Assembly: GCA_977006965.1 (NCBI GenBank)
Contig: OZ345352.1
Span: 2,604,001 to 2,668,000, forward strand
Origin: Phymatolithon calcareum
Lineage: Eukaryota; Rhodophyta; Florideophyceae; Hapalidiales
Direction of reading: 5' to 3'
DNA length: 64,000 bases
The translations under genes were made by a program, and so were the position numbers. Shown piece by piece: positions 1-12,580 of this stretch (its first letter is position 1; each line of letters opens with the position of its first letter). The notes beneath the pieces are model-generated. The model saw only the letters and a list, made by a program, of their open reading frames with translations. It made no database searches and was not told the origin of the DNA.

Positions 1-2108
1 CCGGGAAATCGATCAGTTTTGGAGGTCATTTTCAAGTCATTGTTTCTTGATCTGGGCTTGCGTGCACTTCGTTTTGCACAAATGAACGGATGGAACGCTT
101 TGAATGTCCTTCGTTTGGAATACAGCTACGACGCTATTGGTGGCATTTCGCCCGCGGGCAGATCGTCACGCCTATGGCAGCCTTCCACTTCTCGTTGCAA
201 GTGCATTTCACATGTGAATTGCGTCAACCAGGTGGCCCCGCCTTAAGGATCTCAGCCATATCCCCCTTTCGGTCGATCGCCATTGGCGAATGATGTTCTG
301 CTCCGCCTTGCTGCGCACCTCAACGATCACACCCCGTACGCCATACAGTATATGTCGTAGGTACTGTGCAAGTACTTTGCACAGGGTTCCAAATTTTTTG
401 GACTAGAGGAGAGATTTATCTCGGTATGCGAGCCCACACAACTCCAACTTCTCTGGTGCTTGGACTATGGTAAAGTACAGAGCTTCTGCTTGTAGTTTCA
501 CCAGCTCGGGGCGTCGCTCTAAGCTTAGTATTTCCAGGTTCCTAACGCCTGGTGAAAGTCGGATGTCTGCGTGGCCAAAAAATTTCTTGGAAACGGGCCC
601 ATCCGCTCTGTGACTGACTGCTGAGGAGAGAAGGATATCACAGCCACCATCGTGTTTTCGCAATGAAAGCTATTTAAGCATGTGGCCCATGTTCGTGAGT
701 TCGTCATTTCGTATGGAATCATAGTGACATGCGAGGACAAGCTCACGGTGGCCTCATTGAGAAAGCGGAAGGCAGCTGAAACCCCTGAGGTCACTCACCG
801 GTGCTGGACCAAAATCCTGTGCTGCAAATCGGAAAACACCAATTGCCTGTTCCATGCAATTACGGAATGGGAGCAGAATCGGTCTAAGGCTCTTCACGCA
901 ACGCCCATGTACTTCCACTGCTCGTTGCCCCATTACAAAAGATGCACGTGCATATTGTCACGCACGTTCATTGCTACACCCCACGAACATTTTAAAACAG
1001 TGAATACACTTACTGCAGTGCGGTTGGTGCCAAACGATTTCGGCAGCGATTGCAATAATATTGCAGCAGGGGCAAACGTCGAATCAAGTGAGGAGCCTCG
1101 TTTTTCGGGCGGAGAGGGTGTTGCGTCCTTCGGCGAAAATAGAAAGCAGGGGTCAGTCCTTCGGTCAATGAGAGGGTCGATATTCAGGCAATTGGAAAGG
1201 ACGTTACTGGCGTGACTTGAGCGACTTGACAGAGTCGCACCAAGGTCCATATTTTGTAGAAAGATGAACTATGAGAGCTGTATCCCAACGTGCATACATA
1301 TCATACAGCCGTTCCATAGCAATGCATGTGAATGTGTCACAAGCGAGAAGACTATGAGCGCCATTCTCTTGCGTTACCTTGGCGTTGCGGCTCTTCACAG
1401 GCAAGCATTTCATGGTCGAACTACGTGGCCCTTAGACCGCCACTCGAAACGATTCAGAGCAGGCGGCCTTCTTCCATAAAAAATGCTGTTACCGCTTCCC
1501 CTTCTATTCATCGAAATGAGTCCAGAACAATCTGTGGATTATTTTGGCTCTGCCAATGGCGAGACATTTGTTGACTCAACCAATGTCTTAAGGGCTTCAC
1601 ATTGCGAAGCACCCTAACATGCTCATTAGTAAAGTCACCAATTCTCTCTCTTTAGGATACCTTGCTCCGATGCGGGCTAAAAATTTTGCCGTAATTATGC
1701 ATGCTCATGGATGGTCACGGATAAAGTAGAAACGCAGGTTTCTACTTTTCGATCCCCACGACTACGTGACCAGCTGCACATCAGGTGCAGGTCTTGCAAA
1801 CTGAGATTACTTTACCAACTGTCCGCCCATCCTTTCGGAAATCTTCTTCGGAATGACTACCGCTGTCATGCCTCGAAGATGTTATGCCGTGAAGATGTTC
1901 AACGTGTAGCACTGGAATAGTGGGCTTTGCGGACAGAGACGTGTTCTTCATCCATGCCCAAATTCTAGTCAATATTGAGGTAGCGTTTTGCGTGCCGTTG
2001 GGCATCGTGATTAGAATCATGTTCCGTCAGCGTCGATTTCTTCCAAATAACTTGTTTAGAGCTTCATATGCGTGGATGCTTTTCTTCGACTTTGCATCGA
2101 TACACGCC

Positions 2109-2240
2109 TATAGTAATATGGCTAAATATTTTCCCTGTCACTACTGACGTGTCCTTTTTCAAAATAGTGACAATGAAATGCCTTTTTCGTGATTAGTGAC
2201 ACAGACGCGAAAATTAGTGACACTGAAAATATGCGTCCAT
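2109..2240. mobile_element. Small AT-rich insertion with repeated GTGACA/attagtgac motifs
   Basis: Copy B lacks this segment: at 14.53-14.55 kb the flanks run straight on. The insertion contains a block beginning near 2155 (ttcaaaatagtgac) that recurs almost unchanged at 8486-8567 and, inverted, at 7816-7896. It has no coding capacity. It is probably a MITE-like non-autonomous element or one arm of the inverted-repeat element at 7.8-8.6 kb. Confidence 0.5.
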
Positions 2241-2484
2241 ATTAATATAGACGGGCTGGATCTTGGAGGTGCTAAGGAGGCGACGCTTGCACGGTGTGAA
2301 CGGCATTACTTCCACTTCACGTTGCTCAGCCATGCAGCCTCGAGTTTACTGCAGACACAGGTTGAATCCAACATCTGGGGCCTAGATCCCAGGCGCAAAG
2401 ATTTCACGCAATACTGTACACTCATCCACGCGCCAGCCTAAATATCAGTATATCATGCTCTACGCCGTATTCCGATCTCGTTCT

Positions 2485-2506
2485 CAACCCGTTTTTAAAC
2501 GGGTTG
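2485..2506. repeat. Hairpin, 10-bp stem
   Basis: The arms caacccgttt and aaacgggttg are perfect complements separated by two bases. A different palindrome sits at the equivalent site of copy B (14838-14855). Confidence 0.7.
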
Positions 2507-3809
2507 AACAGTTCGTGTTTCTTCGAGGTGCAATGTCACCTTAAGGACCTGTCGGCCGACATGGTGCGTGACCGGATAGCAGAATCATGGCAAAATCTGC
2601 ACTCTCATTGGTCCATGTTCCAGATTTTCTGGGCACAAGAGTATGACAGAAGATATGATAAACAGATAGACCTCCGTGTGCTTCTCCTGGTTTTTCTGTC
2701 GTATGACGCGACTTTACAGTGATTGCAACAGCTCGTATCACCGAAGGATGCTCGAGACTGCTGCGTGCAACTTGTAATGTTGGTTCACGGCTTGAATCGA
2801 AGTGCGGGCGATAACATGAGTCGAAATGTACCAAGGCGAGAGACGAACGCCAAGACTTTAGATCCATTTTCCAGGAAAGGACGTAAATCCGTGTTCGATA
2901 TGCCGTTCTGCTGAACGCTGTGAAACTCTCTCTTGGACAAGTCGCAGCGAGTACGATTTACATGCCACATGCTCGGAGAGCGGTAGCAATCGATATGGGT
3001 TAATATGCCACTTTGGCAGGCGCGTTCAACCTCAGCAAAGGTGAAGACAGGCTTCGCGGCAACACTGACGCGATTCTGACTAAGATGGAATCAAGATATT
3101 ATGTTCCCACCGCGCTCGACGCGGTGCTCTGGGTTGTATATTGGCGTATCCCGTCCGTGTTCGCAAGGTCCTGCACCACGAGTGGTGACTCCGTGATGGG
3201 TATGACGCATCTCGTTCAGCACATGATCGGGTAGGCGGAAAGGTCGACACAATCAAGGCATGCGCGTGAACGTTTATTCGGCAAGGGGTACCTGGGCTGG
3301 GGCTCCATGAGGGCGAATGACGGGATGGGGCATGTACTTCTTTCTCTTGGTCATTCGTATTCTTTCTTGGTGAAGGGTTGTGTGTCAGTGAATGATGCAC
3401 CCAAGGCATATCTGCTGTGCTGCGTGGAGTTTTGGAATCCAAAAGAATATTCATGCGCCTCGTGATGTCGAAGACCGCTTTTGCAATCATGTTGTCTCGC
3501 ACATATGCGAAGACACTCTACCAGTTTGCGTGATCGAGGAGATGGTACTATCGCGATAATCTCTGTTGGACTCCGAGATGTGTCTTTCGTCTTTGAAGAG
3601 CAAGGTCCGCAACGATTTTGCGGAAACTCCCTGCTTGGGGAAGGTCAGTGCCGTCTCGAAAAGGTCGTGCTGTAGCATTGCCGATATGTCTCGACTAACC
3701 CATTGCAGTTCCCCTACGTCTCTTTCCTCGATTGGGATGCCCAGAAGTCTCCTCTTCTTTGATCTGGCTCGATCCAGCGTTCCGACCCTTAGTTCCCGGA
3801 TTCGACAAG

Positions 3810-4306
3810 TCACTTGGAAGTATAGTGCTCGTTAATTTGGTTCTTTACTGGGGCTAGCGGCGCTTCGAGGGCATATGATAGTTTAACTCTATCCGGATGT
3901 GAGCATGCTTTATGGCGACCCGAACGTCTACGCCATGTATGTCGCCAAAGTTCGTAGCATAGACTGGCGGACCAGGCGGCGTGCAACCATTCTGGGAATG
4001 TGTCCAAGTCAGTTAAATTGTCGGTCTTTCGCTCGTCGTTGCTCTTGAATCGTGGAGGTGTTGGCCTCCTTCTTGATTGGTCTTCAAGATCTTCTCGATA
4101 GCATTCAAGCACCTGTTCTGTTAGCTTTCGCGATTTCCGGCTGGCGAAGAGTTGACACCCCGCTGAGGAGCTAAAAAGACGTGGACGCAGAGCTCTTGGT
4201 AGTTTTCCATCGTTCTGTATTCATAGTGGACTGCGCATGGGACGGAACCGGTGACGTGTAAGGTTACTTCCCTTTGTCCCCTTCTTCTGTGAATTTGCAT
4301 GTGCAC
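3810..4306 (-). pseudogene. Unrecognised coding remnant of repeat unit A (two frames)
   Basis: Two adjacent minus-strand frames (4306-4121, then 4112-3810) correspond closely in protein sequence to 16516-15956 in copy B and more weakly to about 29.0-28.3 kb in copy C. Conserved stretches include RRRGQREV near the start and ECYREDLEDQSRRRPTPPR in the second frame. Protein-level similarity between diverged copies suggests this was once coding. The frame is now broken by stops and a shift between the two parts. The aspartate/glutamate- and arginine-rich second half loosely resembles gag-type regions of LTR elements, but I cannot assign a family. Confidence 0.4.
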
Positions 4307-5545
4307 GTGAGATGCCTCGCATGTTCATTGAAAATCGTTTGAATGGCTTGTAATAAATTCTTCGGACGTACTTCCAATGCTAAAAGTTAGACCACCTTGC
4401 AAATGTGCGTCTCCCGTGAAATCCCTTTGCTCAAAATGAGCGGAAGATTTCGATCATGGAGGTGTCGCAAAGGATGAGACCCACATCTCGATGCAGAATT
4501 CAAATTAAGAGCTTTGATTTTGCCGTCCATGACAACCTTCCACCCCTTATTCCTCATCCACGCCTGATGGGGTGCTCGTGGTCACAGGTATCCAGTGAAA
4601 GACGAGCTCGTCCAATTCTGCTTCAGAAAGCCCGGACCAGCACAACATGTTGCAGTTCTAAAACTTTAACCTGGCCTAATGCCAAACTTTACTGTAAGAC
4701 TTGTATCATCATACTTATCTTACCCAGGCCACCGTCGCGGTCTAGCGGTTGAGATATCTATGCTGGAAGTCGCACGGGCTTCGGCAGTGCAATGCTCTGC
4801 AACGGAAGCGAGGATGGCATTGAATCGAACCTATTCCTCAGTCTTAGCTCAGCAACAAGTATGATGGGAGAACGGGATGCATGTAACGCTAACTGCCTCT
4901 TGCGAGTTCGAAATGCGTGATTTACACAATCTCAAGAATGGCAAGAAAGCTCGCGACTTTCGCGCGCGAACTAAACTTTCCGATTTATGGACTAACATCA
5001 AGACCCGGACGAAAAAACAGGAAAAGGACTCTGATTTATTTCTCTTCCAAGCTCGCGAATAAGGCACACAATTTCATTCTAATGTCTGTCTATGTCCAGT
5101 GAACCAACCCTTGTCGGCAGGTGTCAGCGTTGGCGGAAGAGGTTATCGACTTTGACATGAGTACACGGTAACACCGATTTCTGGTGTATCGACTCCATGA
5201 TTGGGCGGTCGTGCGGGCGACGGCGAAAAATTTGACGCGGCAACGGCGGTTTCAGTTTACTGGATTGCATTGATATGCCGAGCGATGCGGGCGTTGACTG
5301 AAAATTGCTATCCATTCTCTGTCAACAACGGTCTTGTTAAACGATGTGTGCGGGTACTGCGATGTCGCCAATTCCTGCTTCGTCGATACCAGATTTATTG
5401 GCGGCTGTTTGGAGCGTCAATTAGTCACTTTTTGCGCCGGCGATGTTCCTGTGTTAGCGAGACATCATTTCAGTACACGGCGCGGGTACATGCGGGCGGG
5501 TGCATATCGGACAGCAACTGACGGACAACGGAAGGAAATGCACGG

Positions 5546-6022
5546 TCAGCAATAAGGTTTGTTGAAGAGGATGAAATTCGCGGCAAAACGTGCTCCGCTG
5601 CTCTGGAAGCGTGTGTACAGGTCTGAATATTCGGCTTCCGGTCGTGCAAATAATTTGGAACTATGGTACCGCACCGCCGCCGTTCGCGTCGCCCGGGGTG
5701 GGCTCAACAGTCTGTCCTGAGGTCTCACCACCATCCAACGCACCGCCCTAGTTTAGAGGATGCCCGCCATTCAGTTGGAGAGCGTCTGTTCCACCCGACA
5801 CGACGCCGTGGTTGCATGATGTTAGATAATCTGCGCTTGTTCGTCGGTGGCATTCTGCGGGATGTTTTGTGCACCGTTCGGTATATAACCTGGCGTCCAT
5901 GCGGGGGTGAGCTGCAGCGGTGGCATGGAGACAGCGGGGTCTGGCGGCCGTGAACTTTTTAGGGAAGGTGGCGCAGCTGGGTGGGCCGGTGTTGGAGGTG
6001 GGGTTATGAATGGATCGTCCAT
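5546..6022 (-). pseudogene. MADPF-family proline-rich frame, copy A (truncated)
   Basis: The frame starts with MDDPF and runs through a proline-rich N-terminus containing the shared block MPPLQLTPAWTPGYIPNG, then stops at 5822. The B and C copies continue for about 55 more residues. Further down the strand (5743-5546) lies the conserved block RYHSSKLFARPEAEYSDLYT in another frame, also present in copies B and C, so the original protein was probably longer and is now frameshifted. No known domain is recognised. It is one of five related frames in the first 31 kb, all on the minus strand. Confidence 0.5.
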
Positions 6023-6431
6023 GCTGTTGTGTGTTACTGCGCCTGGGGAAGGGTTTGCATGGGATGATGTGGGGCAGATGAACGCACAGAGGGTTCGTAG
6101 TCGGTATTTAAGTCGGGCTGTAACGGACGAGAAAGGCGCTGCAGAGGGTCATCGTGCTGTTGAATGATTTTTGAAAGGATTCAGTGGAAATCGGCCGTTG
6201 GACTACATTGGGACGCGCGCAGTATTGGTTTTGTTGGAAGTTTATGCTTTGTGGAGGACTTTAGGTGAGAGATTTCGCTGAGGTGGAGGATTTCGGGTGA
6301 AGGGTGTCGCTTGCTCGACACGATTTTTGTGAAATTTTGTTTTCACTCGACATAACCACACCACCTTCATAATCAAAGGTACTGTGTATATGTCCTAGTA
6401 CGGAGCGTACGCGAGTCATAACGCAACATAT

Positions 6432-6472
6432 GCAGCTGCTGCGTTTGAGCATCATGCTCAAACGCAGCTGCA
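6432..6472. repeat. Hairpin, 15-bp perfect core stem
   Basis: gctgcgtttgagcat (6438-6452) and atgctcaaacgcagc (6454-6468) are exact complements with a one-base loop. The pairing extends outward past a 3-base bulge. Confidence 0.8.
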
Positions 6473-7605
6473 TAGCATGATGCTATTCAGTGCGTGCGGA
6501 ATGTTTTTTATTGAGTAATTGAAGTATGATGCGGACGAGGGTGGAGAGACTGCGGAAGGCGGGATGATTCAGCACGTGCATAGGTCCCAGAAAAACAGCT
6601 CATTATTAGGTGAACTACATTAGGTCACTGTGGACGTGTGCACATTTTGAGCCAGAAGATGCGCGGAAGCACAGTGCTCAACGCTAGACAGCATGATCAA
6701 TCAATGCTTTCGTGCATGATCCTTGCAAGCGTTGGTTCGTACGTACAACCGTGATAGCCCAGACCTTTGTGACTTTGAGTCTTGTTCTGAGGCCGTAAAA
6801 CAGCATTTTTGATTGATATCTGTGCGCATCACGTGGAAGCTGCGCTTAAGATGGTGGCACTGTATTTTGCAGAAATCGTTGCCCAGTGCGTCGTTATGTG
6901 CGACACAAATATAGACATTAGGCAAAAAGCGCCCACGGACGCGATGCCTCGTCATAGAAAAACTTCTGAACAAAAGCAGGAGCCACCTCTAGATCTTGAC
7001 GTGATGAGTCACTTCTTCAATCATTGGTCTATTATAACACGGAGTGCACAATTACAGTGCTGGACGCCAAGATCGTGCTTTCCCTGGAGAGTAGCAACGC
7101 ACATATTGTGGTTCTAGACCGTTTTGTACGATGGTGTATTCATTTTCATCGTTTGGCACCGATCCATGCAGAGATCCTCATTCAGCAGCGAACAAAAAGC
7201 GTTCCATCTGCTATTCTCCACAAACTAATGAATCAATAGTTCTTTGTCCTGACATGAATCCATACCGAGATCCAGTTCCGCCCAAATTAATCGCCACATG
7301 GAATGATATCAAGACTTCGAAAGGCAGCTCTACATCTGCAATTCTCGCTGTCATTGTTTTACATAGGACGGAAATCACATAGAGTCCCGTCTATTGTAGT
7401 CTCGACATGGAACCGTGTCATCCTGTCCACTCCCACATCACGCTTATCAGTTTCTATCCAACTTTATCTCGGCAGGTGTTGATTCCAAGACGTCGAAATG
7501 CAACCGGCCCAAAAAGCTCTCATTCAAATATTTTGTACAAAAATTCATCACGTAATGAATTGCAATGCGCAGAATTGCAAATCGAGAACTTTTTGCCAAA
7601 TTTTT
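6473..7605. other. No gene seen
   Basis: Only short, unrelated open frames occur on both strands. No homologous block was noticed in the other repeat units, and no transposon signature was found. Confidence 0.5.
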
Positions 7606-7643
7606 GACGTCGAAACTCGAATCGCGATTCGAGTTTCGACGTC
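7606..7643. repeat. 38-bp perfect palindrome
   Basis: The left half gacgtcgaaactcgaatcg is followed directly by its exact reverse complement, with no loop. It lies in non-coding sequence. Confidence 0.9.
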
Positions 7644-7815
7644 CCAGTATGATACAGCACAAAGCAACACCAAAAATAAACTTAGCCAGGACTGGATCGA
7701 GGTGGCGGTGATACAGGGCAGTGGGTGTAGGTATGATAGAAGCGTCACGGTTTGCACAGTCTTCCACCCCAAGTTCCTCACCCACACCGCGCCTTGCACC
7801 CTCATTTCTGCAGGG

Positions 7816-8567
7816 ACGAATATTTTCAATGTCACTAATTCTCGCGTCTGTGTCACTAATCTCGCAAAATGCATTTCAGTGTCACTATATTGAAAATGAC
7901 AAGTCAGTCGCACTAATCTGAAAAACAGAGCGTTGGTGACACAATTATCTAAAAATGGATCTCGGTGTTACTATTCAACTTTGTCACTAAAAATTATAGA
8001 AGCTAGATATGTACAATTTTCGGGAAATAGTAATTGAAAAGTCTATTCATCTTGTCAAAATTTGGCAAGGAGTATTAGCCCGTGCCGAGTCCACGCTTCG
8101 CAAGCTCCAGGTGTTGTGCACAAGGTTTTCAGAATATATACTGTATGGTGCTCATCGGGTGTTAATGTTTAGATTTGTAACAGTCTAATCACGATAAAGT
8201 CGAACTGGCCCAAAACTTGGATAAACCGGGCCATGGAGAATGTTTCAAACTTTTGCAGTAGTGGTGTGCCACAGTACTCGCATGAAGCAGTTGCGCGAGC
8301 ACCCAGAATGAATCCTATCCAGGAGCATCTTAGAGGCCCCCTAGTGTCTATGTGACGACGATCTACCTGCACAATCAAAAGCGTTGTTATTGTGAAACTT
8401 CTTCAATCAATTGAGGGGCTCCCGTCACATAGACACTAGACTTTGAGTAAAGTGCACTATGTGTAGCTCAGATACCGTACAATCATTTTTCAAAATAGTG
8501 ACATTGAAATGCCTTTTTCGCGATTAGTGACATAGACGCGAGAATTAATGGCACTGAAAATATGCGT
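7816..8567. mobile_element. Non-coding element with about 80-bp terminal inverted repeats
   Basis: The block at 7816-7896 reappears in inverse orientation at 8486-8567 with modest divergence; both contain repeated gtcactaa/ttagtgac words. The interior of about 590 bp has no convincing frame. It also holds a second inverted pair, ctagtgtctatgtgac at 8341-8356 and its complement at 8424-8439. A single arm is found at 2155-2235. A foldback or MITE-type DNA transposon is the best reading; target duplications were not resolved. Confidence 0.5.
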
Positions 8568-9529
8568 CCGTTATAAGCTATATTATAAAACTACAATTAT
8601 AATTGTAATTGTAACTATAAAAAAGGTTATGGTACTGCGCGGGCCTGCGAGCCTGCGAGTCCTGCGAATCCTGCTGCTGCAAATCCTGCACTTTTGCAAG
8701 CAAATTGCCTTGACCTAGTTAGTATACAGCTAAAAGTAATTAAATTTCAATATACCTTGCAACCTGAAATTTTGCAACTGAATGACAGACCACCTTTAAT
8801 TTTGAGGGAAATTTTGATAGTAAAGATTGCACAAGATCTTGGCTCTCGTCCCATTGCACGCCGAATATGTCGCATGTTGAGCAGTTGTGCCATTTGAGAG
8901 CTTGGCTGTCAAGATCATGGACGAAGGAGTTCGTTGTTCGTCGTCTACACAGCTGTGCGCGCACAAGGGTTCCAGCAGAACAAGGTCACTGATTGGTTGA
9001 ACTGAACTCTGTACATGATTGGGTAGAATTTTTATGTAAATCGTTATGATAAGCCTTTTGGACTGCAAAACCTCCATTACTGCATGCTAAGTTACTTTTC
9101 TGACATGTTAAGGGTCGGACTGGACGGATTAATCCGTCGTTGTACTAAGGAATTTTGGAAATCAGGACAGATTATTCACGTCATTTTGGAAAACGGATTC
9201 GGATTGGATTCATTTTTTTAACGGAATGGAGCGGAATAGAACCGCTACCATTTATAAATTGTTAATTTGCCAGGAAAGGCCCTGTCCTCTCGGATTTTCT
9301 TGGACCTCTCGCGAGGGCTTATGATAAATTGTACACGTGCGTCATAAATACGCGCTCGCGTCGTGTGCAAATGTGCGCCACGTGTATAGTTTATCATATG
9401 TATTCTATTTGAGCCCAAATAGGCCCTTCCATGCTGTACCCCTGTCGAGGTCCGTTCGGGGTGTTCATGTCTAGTCCGGTCCGACCCTATCATACGCCGT
9501 GTTGCAATTCTGCAGGTTCGACTGTACGT
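8568..9529. other. No gene seen
   Basis: AT-rich sequence with simple stretches (for example tataattgtaattgtaac around 8.6 kb) and only short unsupported frames. The block starting near 9530 begins the part that matches 22.71 kb onward. Confidence 0.4.
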
Positions 9530-9820
9530 AGTCTATACTAGAAGCCAACCATAATATGCCAAATATATATCTTATCATACAATCGTTCATGACCAGAACC
9601 AAATCTGAGTATATCATATCATAGACTGGAGACGGCCGAGCGGCGGTCGTTGTCCTTGTTACCAAATATTGACTCTGTGCGTACGCACAAGCGAGCACCG
9701 CTGCCCAGAATCAACATCCGTGCCATGCTCACTCTTTTCTGAGACGAGCGACGCTGTTCATTTCGATACCCCGGCATGGACCGGTCGCACGAGCTTTCCG
9801 GCATGTTTCACATCTCCAAG

Positions 9821-11397
9821 TCGCTCGGAACGAAGCGGCTCGAGCGGCTAGCGGCTGTCTGAAAGCTACGACAGTCGTCAAGCTCCGGTTACTGACTGGG
9901 ATGCGTAGCCTGCGAGCTATTGGAGAGATGCAAGATACTCTTGTCATGGACAAAGCACTTCGACTTCTACCGGATACTCCTGTGACTCGCACAACCCAGA
10001 CAAATGTGTTGAACTGTAGACGCAACGTCGGGTCGTGGAGGGGCTCGAGCACCTACCATCTGGCGGATAAAGGGATCCTTGCACTCCTACGCAATGGGCT
10101 CCAACCGCCAATCCAGAAGGACCGCTCCAATAAGAGGTTTTTAACCTTCGCGATTCCTGTTTCGGCGACGGATGATCCAGAGGAGAAGCGTACCGCGACA
10201 GAAGCTTTTCTTTTGGAGCGAAATACAGCACAACCAGGCGATATCGAAATATGGGCGGACGGAAGTGTCGGAAAAGTACCACATGAATTTGTCTGCGACC
10301 TGAATCATGGAGAACGTGTCTCCGTGAAATGGGATGAAGGTTGGTATACTGGGATGTTGAGCAAATTCAGCCCTTCTCAATACCAGAACCACGAAGCAGC
10401 GAAACGTTTTGAGTCTCGACACGGCAGGCCCCAGGATGTCCTCTTGGCCTACGACGGCGGAGACGAGCATGCCTACTCAACGACCCCGACCACCTCGAAA
10501 CAAAGCGTTATCGTGTGCGACGAAGATGGTGACACACTCGACATGTAGCATACCATCCCATTCCAGGTCGGCGGAGTTGGGATTCTGATTTTGCGCGACG
10601 AAGAAACTGTTATGGAAGAATCGCTGGCCGCTGGGGCTGTCGGCTCTTCATTTGACGTGGAGGCATTTGCCACCGTATATGCCTTCCAAGCAACGTCAAC
10701 CCGACAAATTTCCCGCGGCAGCACTATCAGATGGTTCACTGACAGCCGTAGCTGCATGGACGCGCTCAACGGACAACCGCGGATGTTTGGTGACATGGTC
10801 CGGAATCTATGGAACCTTATGGAATGGTAATTTTCACGCGAGGTCCAGATAGAGTGTGTTTGGATACCGAGTCACTGCGGTGTCGCGATGAATGAGGCTG
10901 CTGATGAACTCGCGCGGCGGAGAATTTCGGAATGGAGTCTGGCGCTGCACCAAGCGATACCTTTCACTTTGGAAGCGGCACGATCCATCGTCAAGCCGCG
11001 CTGTTGAAGCAAATCAGTGACCCTTCCTACGCTTCCGAAAGATCTGCACATCTCGCAGAGACGCGCAGAGGTGGTATTGCACCAGCTCATAGTGAACTGC
11101 AGCCCTATTGTGGCAAGCTTTCACCATGGGCACAGCGAGGATGAACCGCTTCTCTACGACCCAGTATGCAAGATGTGCCCGTGTGGCGTCAAGGAGACAG
11201 TGGAGCACCTCATCCTACACTGTTCTAGGAGGACTGCCTCTCGACGACAATTCATCGGAAGAGTGCGAGACAAAACGGTAGAAGATCTGTGCAGGGAGAG
11301 ACCCGTAGAGATACTCCAGTAATTGAACAATGAGAACTTGCTCTAGGGTAAGTTCAGGCGCTAATTAACGCATTCTGCATTAAAGAAAGAAAGAAAA
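9821..11397 (+). mobile_element. Non-LTR retrotransposon family 1, 5'-truncated copy
   Basis: Compared with the full-length copy at 53,121-57,352 this copy lacks endonuclease and reverse transcriptase and starts in the segment just before RNase H. It ends in taaagaaagaaagaaaag, the family's AAAG-repeat tail. It sits between cacatctccaag and tacagtatgaag, which are joined in copy C near 22.96 kb, so it inserted into repeat unit B after the units had formed. 5' truncation is typical of target-primed reverse transcription. A clear target duplication was not found. Confidence 0.85.
9822..11322 (+). pseudogene. RNase H / Tudor-like / zinc-knuckle part of family-1 polyprotein
   Basis: One reading frame runs through the whole stretch with no frameshift but is broken by TAG at 10546-10548, TAA at 10828-10830, TGA at 11005-11007 and TAA at 11320-11322; the family's usual TAG stop is at 11344-11346. 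RNase H motifs are visible in order: ADGS (near 10257), E in DVEAF, D in FTDSRS, and SHCGV followed by NEAADELA. Between the first and second motif lies the same inserted block as in the full-length copy (HGERVSVKWDEGWY to YDGGDEHAY, roughly 10275-10563). The C-terminal knuckle reads CKMCPCGVKETVEHLILHC. The copy is inactive. Confidence 0.85.
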
Positions 11398-11506
11398 GTA
11401 CAGTATGAAGAAAAACCAACCGGCTTTTGCCTCCTACATAACTCTCGCGACTACACGCCGCTACTTCTACCGCCCAATAATGAAAAGAATGTCCGCCACT
11501 TTCCTG

Positions 11507-12131
11507 TTACATATTGTGCTGGCTGATGGGTGAACTCAACCTGTTTGTGAAGACGAATTTTGACCGAGGAGAGACAAGCGCAAGGCATTTGTTTATTTCT
11601 TTATTCCAATACGGAGTGCCGCACAATCGTCCGCATACATGAAAGGTTTCGTAATATGGAGCAGCGCCTCTACGGTACATGCGGTGAGGACGGAAGACTT
11701 CAATCTCATACACCAGTTTGCATTTGGTCCTTTCGCGACGAAGGTAGGCGACCACGGTGTTCGACGGTGCGGAAAAACTACGTAGCGGGTCCGCCGCCAG
11801 TGCTGTCGTGTTGGACGTCATTGTGTTCACCGGCATTCTGCCCGGAGGAATCTGCCGGTGCAGATTTCCCGTCGTCGTTCACGTTACCATGATGCGGGCC
11901 GTCCCATTCCCCAGCTGCGTCACCCGAGGCAGTCCCCTCAGTGGTATTATGTCCTTCATGACCGTGCTGGATTTCATGCGCATCGTCTGGGACATGCCCG
12001 GGGGTCCGGGCTTCTGGGAGTTGGAGCGGTGGCATTGTGACAAGAGGGAATTGTGGGTGTGAGCGCGGAAGTCCAGGTGGTGCCGCAGGTTGGACTGGAG
12101 CTGTTTGAGGAGTTTTGAAAGGGACGGCCAT
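11507..12131 (-). pseudogene. MADPF-family proline-rich frame, type 2, copy B
   Basis: The aligned start is MAVPFKTPQTAPVQP at 12131; the open frame extends further upstream without a better start. It shares the blocks RPQFPLVTMPPLQLPEA and NTTEGTASG with the copy at 23,562-23,825 and the shorter motif MPPLQL with the type-1 copies. It runs to 11778, followed in another frame (11836-11507) by a charged segment (RTKCKLVYEIEVFRPHRMY). A TATA-like cttaaat lies about 100 bp upstream on the minus strand. The function is unknown. Confidence 0.45.
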
Positions 12132-12395
12132 GACGTCGGTGGAGATGCTTATGCTTTGGCTTGAAGAGTGTCGCTTGCTTGGTTCAGGATGACGGCGGGT
12201 CGGGGTTTCCAAGAGAAGACCTGTGCGTTCAATTTAAGGCGAAAATCATTGCCCACTTCTGCATCGCACACATGGTTGGTGTGTATTGGCCCATGCGCGT
12301 AATGAGCAAATGCGGAGTATAGAAAAATATCGATGTGTATTGCGTCGTCATTATGGAATCATGGGAGAGGAATCCGAACCTAAATGCATTCACTA

Positions 12396-12445
12396 CGATA
12401 CACACCCAATAGAAAAGTAGCTATGTTTCTATTGGGTGTGTATCG
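12396..12445. repeat. Hairpin, 20-bp perfect stem
   Basis: cgatacacacccaatagaaa (12396-12415) and its exact complement (12426-12445) enclose a 10-base loop, agtagctatg. Confidence 0.9.
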
Positions 12446-12543
12446 TCGTCACGGGCGTGATTCCGTCGAGTGCCACATCGACGTGTATGTGGAGGACGCG
12501 ACAGCGCATAGGGCGTGATCATGACCTGAATTGCCTCTGTGAG

Positions 12544-12580
12544 CAAAATGCGCCTCCCTATGATAAGGAGGCGCATTTTG
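12544..12580. repeat. Hairpin, 14-bp perfect stem
   Basis: caaaatgcgcctcc (12544-12557) pairs with ggaggcgcattttg (12567-12580) around a 9-base loop. It lies immediately before the block shared with the start of copies A and C. It could act as a terminator-like or boundary structure, but nothing confirms this. Confidence 0.8.

Larger units (their letters stand above)
1..6170. repeat. Large repeat unit, copy A (truncated by window start)
   Basis: This stretch aligns by eye along almost its whole length with 12.59-20.29 kb (copy B) and 24.26-31.16 kb (copy C), in the same order and orientation. Shared landmarks are the opening near position 10, the segment around 3.8-4.3 kb, the segment at 4.86-5.1 kb and the proline-rich frame near 6.0 kb. 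Single-base changes and small indels are spread throughout, so the copies are old. Open frames here are short and mostly do not match between copies, except the minus-strand frames listed separately. The unit does not show a recognisable polymerase or transposase of its own, so I cannot name its class. Confidence 0.7.
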
